Assembly: GCA_963812415.1 (NCBI GenBank)
Contig: CAWEVH010000020.1
Location: forward strand, 40,249-104,248
Direction: 5' to 3'
Length of the DNA stretch: 64,000 bases
Source of the DNA: JACVRW01 sp963812415
GTDB taxonomy: Bacteria; Actinomycetota; Thermoleophilia; Solirubrobacterales; Thermoleophilaceae
Shown: piece by piece, positions 8,237-16,527 of the stretch
Layout: each line of letters begins with the position of its first letter
How positions within the stretch are numbered: position 1 is the stretch's first letter
Translations under genes and position numbers: made by a program
The notes under the pieces: model-generated
The model's input: only the letters and a program-made list of their open reading frames with translations
The model's database searches: none
What the model was told of the DNA's origin: nothing

Positions 8237-9714
8237 ACGGGGAGCCGCACCTCGGTCACGCCTACACGACCATCGCCGCCGACGTGCTCGCCCGCCACAT
8301 GCGTCAGCGCGGCGAGGACGTGTTCTTCCTCACCGGGACCGACGAGCACGGGGAGCCGGTCGCCCAGGCTGCCGAGAAGCTCGGCATCACCCCGCGCGAG
8401 CTCGGGGACCGCAACGCGGTCCGCTTCAAGGAGCTGGCGGGGGAGCTCAACGTGACGAACGACTTCTTCATCCGCACGACCGATCCCGAGCACATGGCGC
8501 GGGTGGCCGAGGTCGTGCAGCGCATCCACGACAACGGGCATGTCTACGCCGGCACCTACGAGGGCTGGTACTGCCCGCGCTGCGCCGACTTCAAGACGGA
8601 GTCCGAGCTCGAGGACGGCAATCGCTGCCCGATCCACCAGATCGAGCTCGAGATCGAGAAGGAGGACAACTGGTTCTTCAGGCTCTCGGAGTTCCAGGAG
8701 CCGCTCGAGCGCCTCTACGCCGACCAGCCCGGGTTCGTCACGCCGCACAACCGCTACAACGAGGCGCTCTCGTTCATCAAGGGAGGCCTGCGGGACCTGT
8801 CGCTGAGCCGTGCTCGCCTCAAGTGGGGCGTGCCCGTGCCCTGGGACGAGAGCCAGGTCGTCTACGTCTGGATCGACGCGCTGCTCAACTACTACACGGC
8901 GCTGTCGTACGCCGAGGACGGGGAGGACCTCACGGACCGCTTCTGGCCCGCCACCGTCCACCTGATCGGCAAGGACATCCTCAAGTTCCACGCGATCATC
9001 TGGCCGGCGATGCTGATGGCCGCGGGGCTGCCGGTGCCGCACCGGGTGGCCATCCACGGCTTCCTGCTGCTCGGCGAGCACAAGATGTCCAAGTCGCTCG
9101 GGAACGTGATCGAGCCGTTCCAGGTCGCCGAGCTCTACGGCGAGGACGCCCTGCGCTTCTACGTCCTGCGGGAGGTCACGTTCGGCGCCGACGGCGAGGT
9201 GTCCCCTGAGGGCTTCGAGACGCGCTACACCACCGAGCTGGCCAACGAGTTCGGCAACCTGGCGAATCGCACGCTCGCGATGATCGGCCGCTACCGCGAC
9301 GGCGTGGTGCCGGACTCGCAGCCGGCCCCGGAGATCGCGGCCGAGTTCGAGGGGCTCAGCGAGGCCGTGGGCGCGCGCATCGACGCCGTCGAGATCACCG
9401 CGGCGCTCGACGAGATCTGGCGTCGCGTCAAGCGGCTGAACCGCTACGTCACGGAGGAGGAGCCCTGGAAGCTCGCCAAGGACGAGTCGCAGGGCGAGCG
9501 GCTCGACCAGGTGCTCTACACCCTCGCCGAGGGGCTGCGGGTGCTGTCGGTGCTCCTGCACGCGTTCATGCCGCGGTCGGCCGAGCGGCTGCTCACTGCG
9601 CTCGGCCGGGAGGAGCTCGGCTTCGAGGGCGCACGGCTCGGCGCGGTCGGCGGCGGCGCTCAGCTCGGTGAGCTCGACCAGCTGTTCCCGCGGGTCGATA
9701 CCGAGGCCGCTTGA
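8200..9714 (+). CDS. metG: Methionine-tRNA ligase
   Basis: The 504-aa class I synthetase charges both elongator and initiator tRNA-Met. The ATP-binding HIGH motif is HLGH near residue 18, the Cys cluster CPRCADF...CPIHQ near 125-145 is the knuckle region, and KMSKS (HKMSKSLGNV) lies near residue 297. The C terminus lacks the EMAP-like tRNA-binding extension found in longer MetRS, matching the short monomeric form. A GAGGA sequence lies just before ATG 8200 and TAGCAT lies 10 nt upstream. The TTGA overlap couples it to tatD. Confidence 0.96.
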   Translation: MSYYVTTPIYYVNGEPHLGHAYTTIAADVLARHMRQRGEDVFFLTGTDEHGEPVAQAAEKLGITPRELGDRNAVRFKELAGELNVTNDFFIRTTDPEHMARVAEVVQRIHDNGHVYAGTYEGWYCPRCADFKTESELEDGNRCPIHQIELEIEKEDNWFFRLSEFQEPLERLYADQPGFVTPHNRYNEALSFIKGGLRDLSLSRARLKWGVPVPWDESQVVYVWIDALLNYYTALSYAEDGEDLTDRFWPATVHLIGKDILKFHAIIWPAMLMAAGLPVPHRVAIHGFLLLGEHKMSKSLGNVIEPFQVAELYGEDALRFYVLREVTFGADGEVSPEGFETRYTTELANEFGNLANRTLAMIGRYRDGVVPDSQPAPEIAAEFEGLSEAVGARIDAVEITAALDEIWRRVKRLNRYVTEEEPWKLAKDESQGERLDQVLYTLAEGLRVLSVLLHAFMPRSAERLLTALGREELGFEGARLGAVGGGAQLGELDQLFPRVDTEAA

Positions 9715-10463
9715 TCGACACGCACTGCCACCTCGACGCGTGCGAGGAAGCGGACGCCGAGCTCGTGCGGCGCGCCCGCGAGGCCGGCGTTGGGCGGCTC
9801 GCGACCGTGGGGATGAACGGCCCCTCCATCGAGCGGGCGCTGGCGGCCGCCCGCGAGAACGAGGGCGTGATCGCGATCGTGGGGCGCCACCCTCACGAGA
9901 GCGAGGGCTTCGACGCCGATGACCTCGACGAGATCGAGCGCGCGGCGGCCGACGACGCCGCCCGCGCGATCGGCGAGACGGGTCTCGACTACTTCCGCGA
10001 CTACGCGCCGCGCGAGCACCAGCGGCGGGCCTTCGAGAGCCAGCTCGAGCTGGCCGCCCGTCTCGACCTGCCGGTGGTGATCCACACCCGGGCCGCCGAG
10101 GACGACACGTTCGCGATGCTGCGCGAGCACGCGGCCGGCCTGCCCGCGGTGATCCTCCACTGCTTCTCGGCGCCGGCCCGGCTCGAGGAGTGCGTGAGTC
10201 GCGGCTACCTCTGCTCGTTCGCCGGCAACGTGACCTACCCGAAGGCCACCGACCTCCAGGACGCCGCGCGCGAGCTGCCCGACGAGCTGCTGCTGCTGGA
10301 GACCGACTCGCCCTACCTGTCCCCGCAGCCGCGCCGGGGCAGGCCCAACGAGCCCGCCAACGTCGTCCACACGGCTCGCTTCGTCGCGGAGCTGCGCGGC
10401 GCGACCTACGAGCAGCTCGAGCGCACCGTCGACGCGAACGCCGAGCGCGTCCTCGGACCGTGA
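9711..10463 (+). CDS. tatD: TatD-family metal-dependent hydrolase/DNase
   Basis: This is a 250-aa TIM-barrel hydrolase with the two-metal site of TatD nucleases: IDTHCHLD at the N terminus, IGETGLDYF near residue 85 (bridging Glu), VVIHTRAAEDD, ILHCFSAP and LLLETDSPYLSPQP (metal Asp near 205). Family members act as 3'-5' exonucleases in DNA repair or on damaged tRNA and RNA. TTG 9711 overlaps the metG stop (TTGA), and its stop overlaps ksgA (GTGA). The metG-tatD-ksgA-ispE order is conserved in actinobacteria and supports the call. Confidence 0.93.
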   Translation: MIDTHCHLDACEEADAELVRRAREAGVGRLATVGMNGPSIERALAAARENEGVIAIVGRHPHESEGFDADDLDEIERAAADDAARAIGETGLDYFRDYAPREHQRRAFESQLELAARLDLPVVIHTRAAEDDTFAMLREHAAGLPAVILHCFSAPARLEECVSRGYLCSFAGNVTYPKATDLQDAARELPDELLLLETDSPYLSPQPRRGRPNEPANVVHTARFVAELRGATYEQLERTVDANAERVLGP

Positions 10464-11303
10464 CCGGCGAGCCTCGCCAGGCGAGCCTTCGGCGACTCCG
10501 GCAGTTCGGCATCCGCCCCAACCGGGAGCTGGGCCAGAACTTCCTCGTCGACGACAACATCCTGCGCGTGATCGGCGACGCCGCCGAGCTCGAGTCCGTC
10601 CGACGTGGTGCTCGAGGTGGGGGGCGGGCTCGGCGTGCTGTCCGAGTACCTCGCCCCACGGGTGGCCCACGTGCACGTGGTGGAGGTCGACCGCGCGCTC
10701 GAGCCCGCTCTCCGCGACGCCCTGGCGCCGTTCGAGAACACCAGCCTGCACCTGGCCGACGCCGTCAAGCTCGAGCTCGCCTCCCTGGACCCCGCTCCGG
10801 ACAAGGTTGTGGCGAACCTGCCCTACGGCGTCGCGGCCACCGTGCTGCTCAAATCGCTCGCGGAGCTGCCCGGCGCGCGGCTGTGGGTCGCGATGGTGCA
10901 GCGGGAGGTGGGGGAGCGGCTCGCCGCCTCGCCGGGAACGAAGACCTACGGCGCGACCTCCGTGCTCGCCCAGCTCGCCTGCGAGGTGCGCGTCCTGCGC
11001 AGGGTGCCCGCCACGGTGTTCCGGCCGGCCCCGAACGTCGCGTCGGCCCTCGTCGTCATGCGGCGGCGCGCCCCGGCCCCCGACCCCGGGCTCACCGCGC
11101 TCGTGCACGCCGGCTTCGCGCACCGGCGCAAGTCGCTCGCCGGCTCGCTGGCCCTCGCCCCCGGCGCGCCGGAGGGCATTCGCGACGCCACGCGCGAGGC
11201 GCTCGGGGAGCTCGGTCAGCCCGCCGACGCCCGCGCCGAGCGCCTCGCTCCGGGCGACTGGGTAGGCCTGGCGAGCGCGCTCGGCGAGCGCGGGCTCTCG
11301 TAG
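10460..11303 (+). CDS. ksgA: 16S rRNA dimethyladenosine transferase (one frameshift)
   Basis: KsgA (RsmA) dimethylates A1518 and A1519 of 16S rRNA. The N terminus FGIRPNRELGQNFLVDDNIL is diagnostic. The SAM-binding motif VLEVGGGLGVL and catalytic block VANLPYGVAA (the NLPY motif) sit in another frame. One extra base near 10598 explains the break: removing it turns the local reading into E-S-S-D-V-V-L-E-V, the expected junction. The C-terminal domain follows and ends in a TAG at 11301-11303 that also forms part of the ispE -10 box. GTG 10460 overlaps the tatD stop. An indel error is more likely than inactivation, because the rest is fully conserved. Confidence 0.9.
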
Positions 11304-11313
11304 CCTGCGCCCC

Positions 11314-12165
11314 GTGTTCAGCGAGCGGGCGTACGCGAAGCTCAACCTCGTGCTCCACGTCGGCGCCCGGGGCCCGGGAGGCGGCGGCCTGCACGCGCTC
11401 TGCTCGCTGTTCGCCTCGATCGACCTCGCGGACGACCTGCGCGGGCGCCTCGCGGACGCGGGCGCGGCGGGGGACAGCGTCGACTGTCCGGGAGTCACCG
11501 GCCCGAATCTCGCCCTCGCGGCGCTCGAGGCGTTCCGCCGGCGCGTAGGAGGCGAGCTCCCGCCGCTCGCCCTGGCGATCGAGAAGCGGATCCCGGTCGC
11601 CGCCGGTCTCGGTGGCGGCAGCGCGGACGCGGCGGCAGCGCTCCGCATCGCAAACGCCGTGGCGCGGGAGCCGCTCGGCCCCGACGAGCTGCGAGCCCTC
11701 GCGGCCTCGCTCGGCTCCGACGTGCCGAGCCAGGTCGAGCCGCGGCACGCGCTCGTGGAGGGGACGGGCGAGCGGGTCGAGCCGGTCGGCCTGCCGCCGC
11801 TCGTCGCGGTCCTGGTTCCGAGCGCGACGGGGCTCTCGACCGCCGCCGTGTATGCGGAGCTCGACCGGCTCGGCGGCGGGCGCGAGCGGCTCGACCCGGA
11901 GCCGCTGCGGCGCCTCGCCTCCGCCGGCGCCGCCGAGCTCGCCGCCGGCATCGAGAACGACCTCGAGCCCGCGGCGCTGTCGCTGCGCCCCGAGCTCGAG
12001 TCCACCCTCGACCGGCTCCGCGCCAGCGGCGCGCTCGGCGCCGCGGTGAGCGGGTCGGGGCCGACCTGCTTCGGCCTCTACGAGGACAGAACGGCGGCCG
12101 ACCAGGCCGCCGCCGGCCTGCCGGGAGCGATCGTCAGCGCGCTGCGCGAGCCCCCTGGTCGGTGA
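11314..12165 (+). CDS. ispE: 4-diphosphocytidyl-2-C-methyl-D-erythritol kinase
   Basis: IspE phosphorylates CDP-methylerythritol at the 2-OH in the MEP isoprenoid pathway. The 283-aa GHMP kinase has AYAKLNLVLHV at the N terminus, the ATP loop PVAAGLGGGSADAAAAL near residues 93-110, LGSDVPSQ near 145 and the C-terminal VSGSGPTCFG. SDVPSQ replaces the commoner SDVPFF. GTG 11314 is placed 7 nt after TAGCCT. Its last 32 nt overlap the convergent XRE regulator gene. Confidence 0.94.
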   Translation: MFSERAYAKLNLVLHVGARGPGGGGLHALCSLFASIDLADDLRGRLADAGAAGDSVDCPGVTGPNLALAALEAFRRRVGGELPPLALAIEKRIPVAAGLGGGSADAAAALRIANAVAREPLGPDELRALAASLGSDVPSQVEPRHALVEGTGERVEPVGLPPLVAVLVPSATGLSTAAVYAELDRLGGGRERLDPEPLRRLASAGAAELAAGIENDLEPAALSLRPELESTLDRLRASGALGAAVSGSGPTCFGLYEDRTAADQAAAGLPGAIVSALREPPGR

Positions 12166-12955
12166 CGTCGAACTCCCGCAGCGCGTCGGCGGTGTCGGGG
12201 TCGGCCGGGAAGAACGACTCGATCGACAGCTCGGAGACGGTCACGTCGACCGCGGTGCCGAACGTTGTCAGCGTGCTGATGAAGGCGAGCACGCGCTCGC
12301 CTGCGCGCACCCGCAGCGGCACCGCGATCTCGCCGGCGGCCGGGTCGTGCGGGGCGGCCGGAGGGCCGCCCGGATAGGAGGCCAGCTCCTCGTGGAGGGC
12401 GGCGAGCGCCGGGTCGCCGCTGGCGACGGCCTGGCGGCCGAGCCGCTCGAGCAGGTGCGCCCGCCACTCGGGCAGGTTCTCGATCCGGGGGGCCATGCCG
12501 TCGGGGTGGAGCGTCACGCGGAGCACGTTCACGGGCGGCTCGAGCAGGTGGGGAGCCACGCCCTCGGTGAGGAGGGCGACCGCGCGGTTGCCCGCCACCA
12601 TGCCCCAGTGGCGGTCGACCACGACGGCCGGGTAGGGCTCGTGTCCCGACAGGACGCGCTCGATCATCTCCCGCACCGGGCCCATCTCCGGCTCCTCCAG
12701 TCCGCGCTGCCCGTAGACCGGCGCATGGCCCGCGGCGAGCAGCAGCTGGTTGCGATCGCGAAGCGGCACCTCGAGCTGGTCGGCCAGGTGAAGCACCATC
12801 TCGGCGCTGGGGCGCGAGCGACCGGTCTCGAGAAAGCTCAGGTGGCGCGCGGACACCCCGGCCTCGAGCGCCAGGTCGAGCTGGCTCAGGCGGCGGCGCT
12901 GGCGCCACTCGCGCAGCAGCGCCCCTACTCGCGATGGAGCGGCGAGGTCCGGCAT
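12134..12955 (-). CDS. XRE-family regulator with MmyB-like ligand domain
   Basis: Residues 1-70 contain an HTH of the XRE type (LLREWRQRRRLSQLDLALEA, SARHLSFLETGRSRPS). The remaining 200 residues form the MmyB-like PAS-related domain (VVVDRHWGMVAGNRAVALL, VNVLRVTLHPDGMAPRI), typical of actinobacterial regulators next to a small oxidoreductase or hydrolase. ATG 12955 gives the usual N terminus and has TACCGT 8 nt upstream; the reading frame remains open for another 36 codons without homology. The divergent neighbour is a SnoaL-like gene, and two near-palindromes lie between them, so local autoregulation is likely. A fatty-acid-like effector is known for relatives, not shown here. Confidence 0.88.
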   Translation of the reverse strand: MPDLAAPSRVGALLREWRQRRRLSQLDLALEAGVSARHLSFLETGRSRPSAEMVLHLADQLEVPLRDRNQLLLAAGHAPVYGQRGLEEPEMGPVREMIERVLSGHEPYPAVVVDRHWGMVAGNRAVALLTEGVAPHLLEPPVNVLRVTLHPDGMAPRIENLPEWRAHLLERLGRQAVASGDPALAALHEELASYPGGPPAAPHDPAAGEIAVPLRVRAGERVLAFISTLTTFGTAVDVTVSELSIESFFPADPDTADALREFDVTDQGARAAR

Positions 12956-12976
12956 CGCCGCCGACGGTAGCGCCGC

Positions 12977-13007
12977 GTGCCCCGGCGAGGCACCTACCCC
13001 GGAGGTA
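12977..13007. promoter_or_regulatory. Paired near-palindromes, probable XRE operator
   Basis: Two adjacent imperfect inverted repeats: 12977-12993 with arms GTGCC/GGCAC, and 12995-13007 (TACCCCGGAGGTA, two mismatches from perfect symmetry). They occupy the divergent intergenic region between the XRE regulator and the SnoaL-like gene, overlapping the likely promoter space of both. Confidence 0.45.
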
Positions 13008-13044
13008 ATGGACGCCGTGACCTGCGGCGTGCACCATCGCCGCC

Positions 13045-13404
13045 ATGACCGACACAGACGCACTCATCGACAACTACATCGCGACCTGGAACGAGACCGA
13101 CCCGGAGCGCCGCCGCGAGCTCGTGACGCGCACCTGGGCGGACGACGCCAGCTACGTCGACCCGCTCATGTCGAGCGAGGGACCCGATGGCATCGACGCG
13201 ATGATCGCGAACGTCCAGGAGCAGTACCCGGACCATCGCTTCGAGCTCGCGGCGGGCCCGGACGCCCACAACGATCGCGTGCGCTTCTCGTGGCACCTGG
13301 TCCCCTCCGGCGGCGAGCCGATCGCGCTCGGCATCGATTTCGCCACCCTTTCGGAGGACGGGCGCCTGCGCGAGGTCACGGGCTTTCTCGAGCGCGTGAG
13401 CTGA
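13045..13404 (+). CDS. SnoaL/NTF2-like protein
   Basis: This 119-aa protein has the alpha+beta cone (NTF2-like) architecture: an N-terminal helix (LIDNYIATWNETDPERRREL), then ASYVDPLMSSEGPDGIDAMI and a C-terminal sheet (RVRFSWHLVP, LGIDFATLSEDGRLREVTGF). SnoaL-like proteins are small cyclases, isomerases or binding proteins, and no catalytic assignment is possible. It is divergent from an XRE/MmyB regulator across a palindromic operator, so it is probably the main target. A long GC hairpin follows the stop. Confidence 0.82.
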   Translation: MTDTDALIDNYIATWNETDPERRRELVTRTWADDASYVDPLMSSEGPDGIDAMIANVQEQYPDHRFELAAGPDAHNDRVRFSWHLVPSGGEPIALGIDFATLSEDGRLREVTGFLERVS

Positions 13405-13419
13405 CCGCCTCCGACCGAC

Positions 13420-13451
13420 GGCCGGCGCCGCCCGGGGCGGCGGCGCCGGCC
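13420..13451 (+). terminator. GC-rich hairpin after the SnoaL-like gene
   Basis: Arms GGCCGGCGCCGCC and GGCGGCGCCGGCC are a perfect 13-bp stem with a 6-nt loop. No U-tract follows, so it is a candidate actinobacterial-type terminator lacking a U run. Confidence 0.5.
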
Positions 13452-13470
13452 TGACGTACCCTCAGCCCCG

Positions 13471-14217
13471 ATGTCGACCCGCGAAATGATCGCCGCCATC
13501 GCCGCGGTGGCGCTGGCGGCCTTCGTCGTCTGGAGGTGGAAGAAGCTCTCCGGCGAGCGCAAGGCGCTGGGCGTCGTCGTGGTGCTCGCGCTCGCCGTCT
13601 ACGCCAGCGGCGTGGTCTCGGAGCTGCCCGACCCGAAGAAGATCATCGGCGACATCGCGCAGACGCTCGGCGCCTGGACCTATGCGGTTGTCGGCGTGAT
13701 GGCGTTCCTCGAGACGGGCGCGTTCGTCGGGCTCGTCGCCCCGGGCGAGACGGTGGTGATCGCGGGCGGAGTGATCGCCGGCCAGGGCGAGATCAGCCTG
13801 CTTCCGCTGATCGCGATCGTCTGGGTGTGCGCCGTGCTCGGCGACACCACGAGCTTCTACGTCGGCCGCCAGCTCGGGCGCGGCTTCCTCGAGCGCCACG
13901 GCCCGCGCTTCAAGATCACCCCCGAGCGCCTCGACCAGGTCGACGGCTACTTCGACAGGCACGGCGGCAAGACGATCCTGATCGGCCGCTTCATCGGCCT
14001 GGTGCGCGCGCTCGCCCCCTTCATCGCGGGCTCGTCCGGGCTGCCCTACCGGCGCTTCATCCCTTACAGCATCGTCGGCACCGGGCTCTGGGCGACCACG
14101 TTCTGCGTCCTCGGATACATCTTCTGGCGCTCGTTCGACCGAGTGGCGAGCATCGCCGGCCAGGCGATCTTCGGGCTCGGCGTGACGGTTGGCGGTGATC
14201 GTCGGCGATCGTCGTGA
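13471..14217 (+). CDS. DedA-family membrane protein (N-terminal half of a probable DedA-PAP2 protein)
   Basis: DedA proteins are polytopic inner-membrane proteins linked to lipid-carrier or phospholipid translocation. This product has an N-terminal membrane anchor, FLETGAFVGLVAPGETVVIAGG (in two adjoining blocks), a lumenal VGRQLGRGFLERHG segment and GRFIGLVRALAPFIAGSSGL, the conserved DedA arginine motif, followed by a last membrane span. ATG 13471 has TACCCT 8 nt upstream. The last span breaks off at 14195-14215, where the frame is lost; the next ORF starts on GTG 14214 and reads as its natural continuation. Either the two genes overlap by GTGA, or an indel splits one bifunctional protein; fusions of these two domains are known in actinobacteria. 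Confidence 0.88.
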   Translation: MSTREMIAAIAAVALAAFVVWRWKKLSGERKALGVVVVLALAVYASGVVSELPDPKKIIGDIAQTLGAWTYAVVGVMAFLETGAFVGLVAPGETVVIAGGVIAGQGEISLLPLIAIVWVCAVLGDTTSFYVGRQLGRGFLERHGPRFKITPERLDQVDGYFDRHGGKTILIGRFIGLVRALAPFIAGSSGLPYRRFIPYSIVGTGLWATTFCVLGYIFWRSFDRVASIAGQAIFGLGVTVGGDRRRSS

Positions 14218-15059
14218 TCTACCGCCGGCGCGCCGCGATTCGGGACTGGCTGGTGGCGCACGAGCGCCACCCTCTGCTGCGCCCGCTGTTCGCGGTCGGC
14301 CGGCCGATTCACCGCCGCGTCGTCCGGCCGGTCTGGAACGCCGTGATTCCGCAGGTGCGCTTCCTCTGGGAGCGCGTGACCCCGGGCGACCTGGGCCTCG
14401 AGCTCACCACGGCGCTGGCCGTGGCCGGGGTCGGCATCTTCGTCTTCGTCCTCTACCTCGTCGAGCTGAGCCACAGCCTGGCGCCGACCCCGCTCGACAC
14501 CGAGTTGCTCGACCTCGCCGACCGGCTCTACAACGAGGTCGCGATCGACGTGGCGAAGGTCGTGTCCGGGTTCGGCGCCCTGCCGACGGTGCTGGTGCTC
14601 GTCCTGGCGGTATCGCTGGTGCTGGCCTCTCGGCGCCGCTGGGCCGAGGCGCTCGTGCTCGTGGTGGGGCTCGCGGCGAGCTACGCCGCCGTTCACATCG
14701 CGAAGGCAGCTATCGACCGCCCGCGTCCCGCGGATCCCTACGTGGAGACCGCCTTCTCCTCCTACCCGAGCGGGCATGCGGCCTACGCGACGGCCTGGAT
14801 CGCGATCGCGCTGATCTTCACGCGCCGGCTGGGTCTCGTGGCGAACGCGGCGCTCGTCATCGGCGCGATCGCGCTGGCGGCGGCGATCGGGCTGTCCCGC
14901 ATCTACCTGCGCGCCCACTACTGGTCGGACGTGGCCGGCGGCTGGGGCGTCGGCGCCGGGATCTTCGCGCTGCTCGCGGTGATCGCGCTGGTCGTCGACT
15001 ACATCCGCCACAATGGTCACGAGCGCGAGCCGGAGCCCGTGGCGAGCGCGGAGCGATGA
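14214..15059 (+). CDS. PAP2-family membrane phosphatase (C-terminal half of a probable DedA-PAP2 protein)
   Basis: This encodes a membrane lipid phosphatase, typically acting on phosphatidate or undecaprenyl pyrophosphate. All three PAP2 catalytic motifs are present: KAAIDRPRP near residue 163, SSYPSGHAAY near 183 and SRIYLRAHYWSDVAGG near 228. Five or six membrane spans are visible. The first residues (IYRRRAAIRDWLVAHERHPL) look like the cytoplasmic end of the DedA helix rather than a genuine N terminus. The stop overlaps the next small gene (ATGA). Confidence 0.88.
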   Translation: MIYRRRAAIRDWLVAHERHPLLRPLFAVGRPIHRRVVRPVWNAVIPQVRFLWERVTPGDLGLELTTALAVAGVGIFVFVLYLVELSHSLAPTPLDTELLDLADRLYNEVAIDVAKVVSGFGALPTVLVLVLAVSLVLASRRRWAEALVLVVGLAASYAAVHIAKAAIDRPRPADPYVETAFSSYPSGHAAYATAWIAIALIFTRRLGLVANAALVIGAIALAAAIGLSRIYLRAHYWSDVAGGWGVGAGIFALLAVIALVVDYIRHNGHEREPEPVASAER

Positions 15060-15283
15060 GCGATCTCGACTTCTCGACGACCCAGGTGGCGATCGCGCTG
15101 GCCGGCGCGCTGGCCGCCGCGTGCTACCTGGCGCTGATCCTCGTTCCGGCGGTGCGCTGCTACGGACGGCTCTGGGAGAAGATCGGCGCCGGCTTCTTGA
15201 CCCTCTTCATCATGGCCTCGCTGGTCGGTGTGGGAGCCGCGCTCGGGCTCGCCGTCGTCTGGACCTACGACCAGTACGCGTGA
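15056..15283 (+). CDS. Small two-span membrane protein, unknown function
   Basis: The 75-aa product consists of two hydrophobic helices (VAIALAGALAAACYLALILV near 11-30 and AGFLTLFIMASLVGVGAALGLAVV near 44-67) joined by a short basic loop (RCYGRLWEK). It is coupled on both sides: its ATG overlaps the PAP2 stop and its TGA overlaps the start of the PucR gene (TGATG). No family is recognised; position suggests a role with the DedA/PAP2 lipid module. Confidence 0.75.
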   Translation: MSDLDFSTTQVAIALAGALAAACYLALILVPAVRCYGRLWEKIGAGFLTLFIMASLVGVGAALGLAVVWTYDQYA

Positions 15284-16527
15284 TGCCTCCCGCGCATGCC
15301 GGGAAGTCGCCGGGGACGTTCCTCGAGGCGCTCGACGAGGTCTCCGACGCCGTCGAGTCCGGTGCCGGGCTGCCGTCGGTCGCCCGCGCGGCGAGCCGCG
15401 CCCTCGGCGCGAGCGTGATCGTCCTCGACGCGTCCACGAGCGTGCTCGCCGTCGCCTGTGCCTCGTCCGAGGACGAGCGCGTCGTGATGGCGGGCGAGGC
15501 GGACACCGAGGCCGTCGACCTGCTCGTTGCCGACCAGGCGGTCGGACAGCTGCGCTTCCGGGCGCGCGCGGAGCAGCCGCCCGCGGCGCTGCTGCGCGTG
15601 GTGGCGAACCTGATCGCGCTCGAGCTGGAGCGCTCGAAGGCGCCGGCGCGCGCGAGCGAGGCGGCGGTGGGCGACTTCCTGGAGGACCTCCTGTCGCGTC
15701 AGGTGACCGACCGCGAGAACATCGCGGCACGCGCGGCCGAGCTGGGCTGCGACCTCGGGCTGGGCGCAACCTTCCTCGTGGTGCGCGCCCGGCCGCCTGG
15801 ACCCGAGGCGGGTGACTGGCGCGCCCGGGTGCTCACGCTCGCCGAGCGCGGGGCGCGCGCCGTCGAGCGAGAGTCGCTGGCCGCGCTCGTCAACGCGGGC
15901 TGGAGGCGCGAGGAGCCCGAGTTCGTCATCCTCAGCCCCGGTCCGGACGCGGCCGCCGCCCGCCGCGTCGCCGCCGCCGTGCGGCGCGAGCTGGAGGCCG
16001 GTCTGCACGGCTTCGCGATCACGGTCGCCCGCAGCCGCCACAGCGCGGAGCCGGCGGACCTGCACCGCTCGGGGGCCGAGGCCCTGCTCGCCGCCAACGT
16101 CGCCGAGGCGCGTGGCCTGGCGGAGCTCTCCTTCGAGGAGACGGGCGCCTACCGCCTGCTGCTGCCCGCGATGAGCGAGGATCCCGGCGAGCTCCTCGAC
16201 TTCTTCGGCGAGACCGTGGCGCCGCTCGTGTCCTACGACGAGCAGTACGAGACCGAGCTCGTGCGCACGCTCGAGACCTTCCTCGACGCCGACGGCAACG
16301 TTGCGGGCACGGCCGAGAAGCTCTTCACCCACCGCCACACGATCCGCTACCGCCTCGAGCGGGTGCGGGAGCTCACCGGCTTCGACGTGGGCTCGACGGA
16401 CGGCCGCGAGCGACTCTCGCTGGGCCTGAAGGCGATGCGGGTGCTCGGCATCGTCCCGCCGGGCGGTCCCGCCTACGAGAAGGGCGCCGAGGCGGGACGG
16501 GTGCCGAAGGAGCGGAAGGACCGGTGA
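15283..16527 (+). CDS. PucR/CdaR-type transcriptional regulator
   Basis: This 414-aa protein has an N-terminal GAF-like sensory region (residues 10-125), a central GGDEF-like CdaR domain (about 150-300) and the signature PucR C-terminal HTH (NVAGTAEKLFTHRHTIRYRL, residues about 345-365, ending TGFDVGSTDGRERLSLGLK). Relatives respond to small molecules such as purines, amino acids or sugars; the effector here is unknown. ATG 15283 overlaps the preceding stop (TGATG), and the TGA overlaps the cupin gene (GTGA), so it lies inside a coupled operon rather than beside a divergent target, which is unusual for a regulator. Confidence 0.88.
   Translation: MPPAHAGKSPGTFLEALDEVSDAVESGAGLPSVARAASRALGASVIVLDASTSVLAVACASSEDERVVMAGEADTEAVDLLVADQAVGQLRFRARAEQPPAALLRVVANLIALELERSKAPARASEAAVGDFLEDLLSRQVTDRENIAARAAELGCDLGLGATFLVVRARPPGPEAGDWRARVLTLAERGARAVERESLAALVNAGWRREEPEFVILSPGPDAAAARRVAAAVRRELEAGLHGFAITVARSRHSAEPADLHRSGAEALLAANVAEARGLAELSFEETGAYRLLLPAMSEDPGELLDFFGETVAPLVSYDEQYETELVRTLETFLDADGNVAGTAEKLFTHRHTIRYRLERVRELTGFDVGSTDGRERLSLGLKAMRVLGIVPPGGPAYEKGAEAGRVPKERKDR

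Noticed and set aside
9660..12005. Long minus-strand open frame opposite tatD, ksgA and ispE
   Set aside because: Composition is that of an antisense shadow; plus-strand genes have strong conserved motifs.
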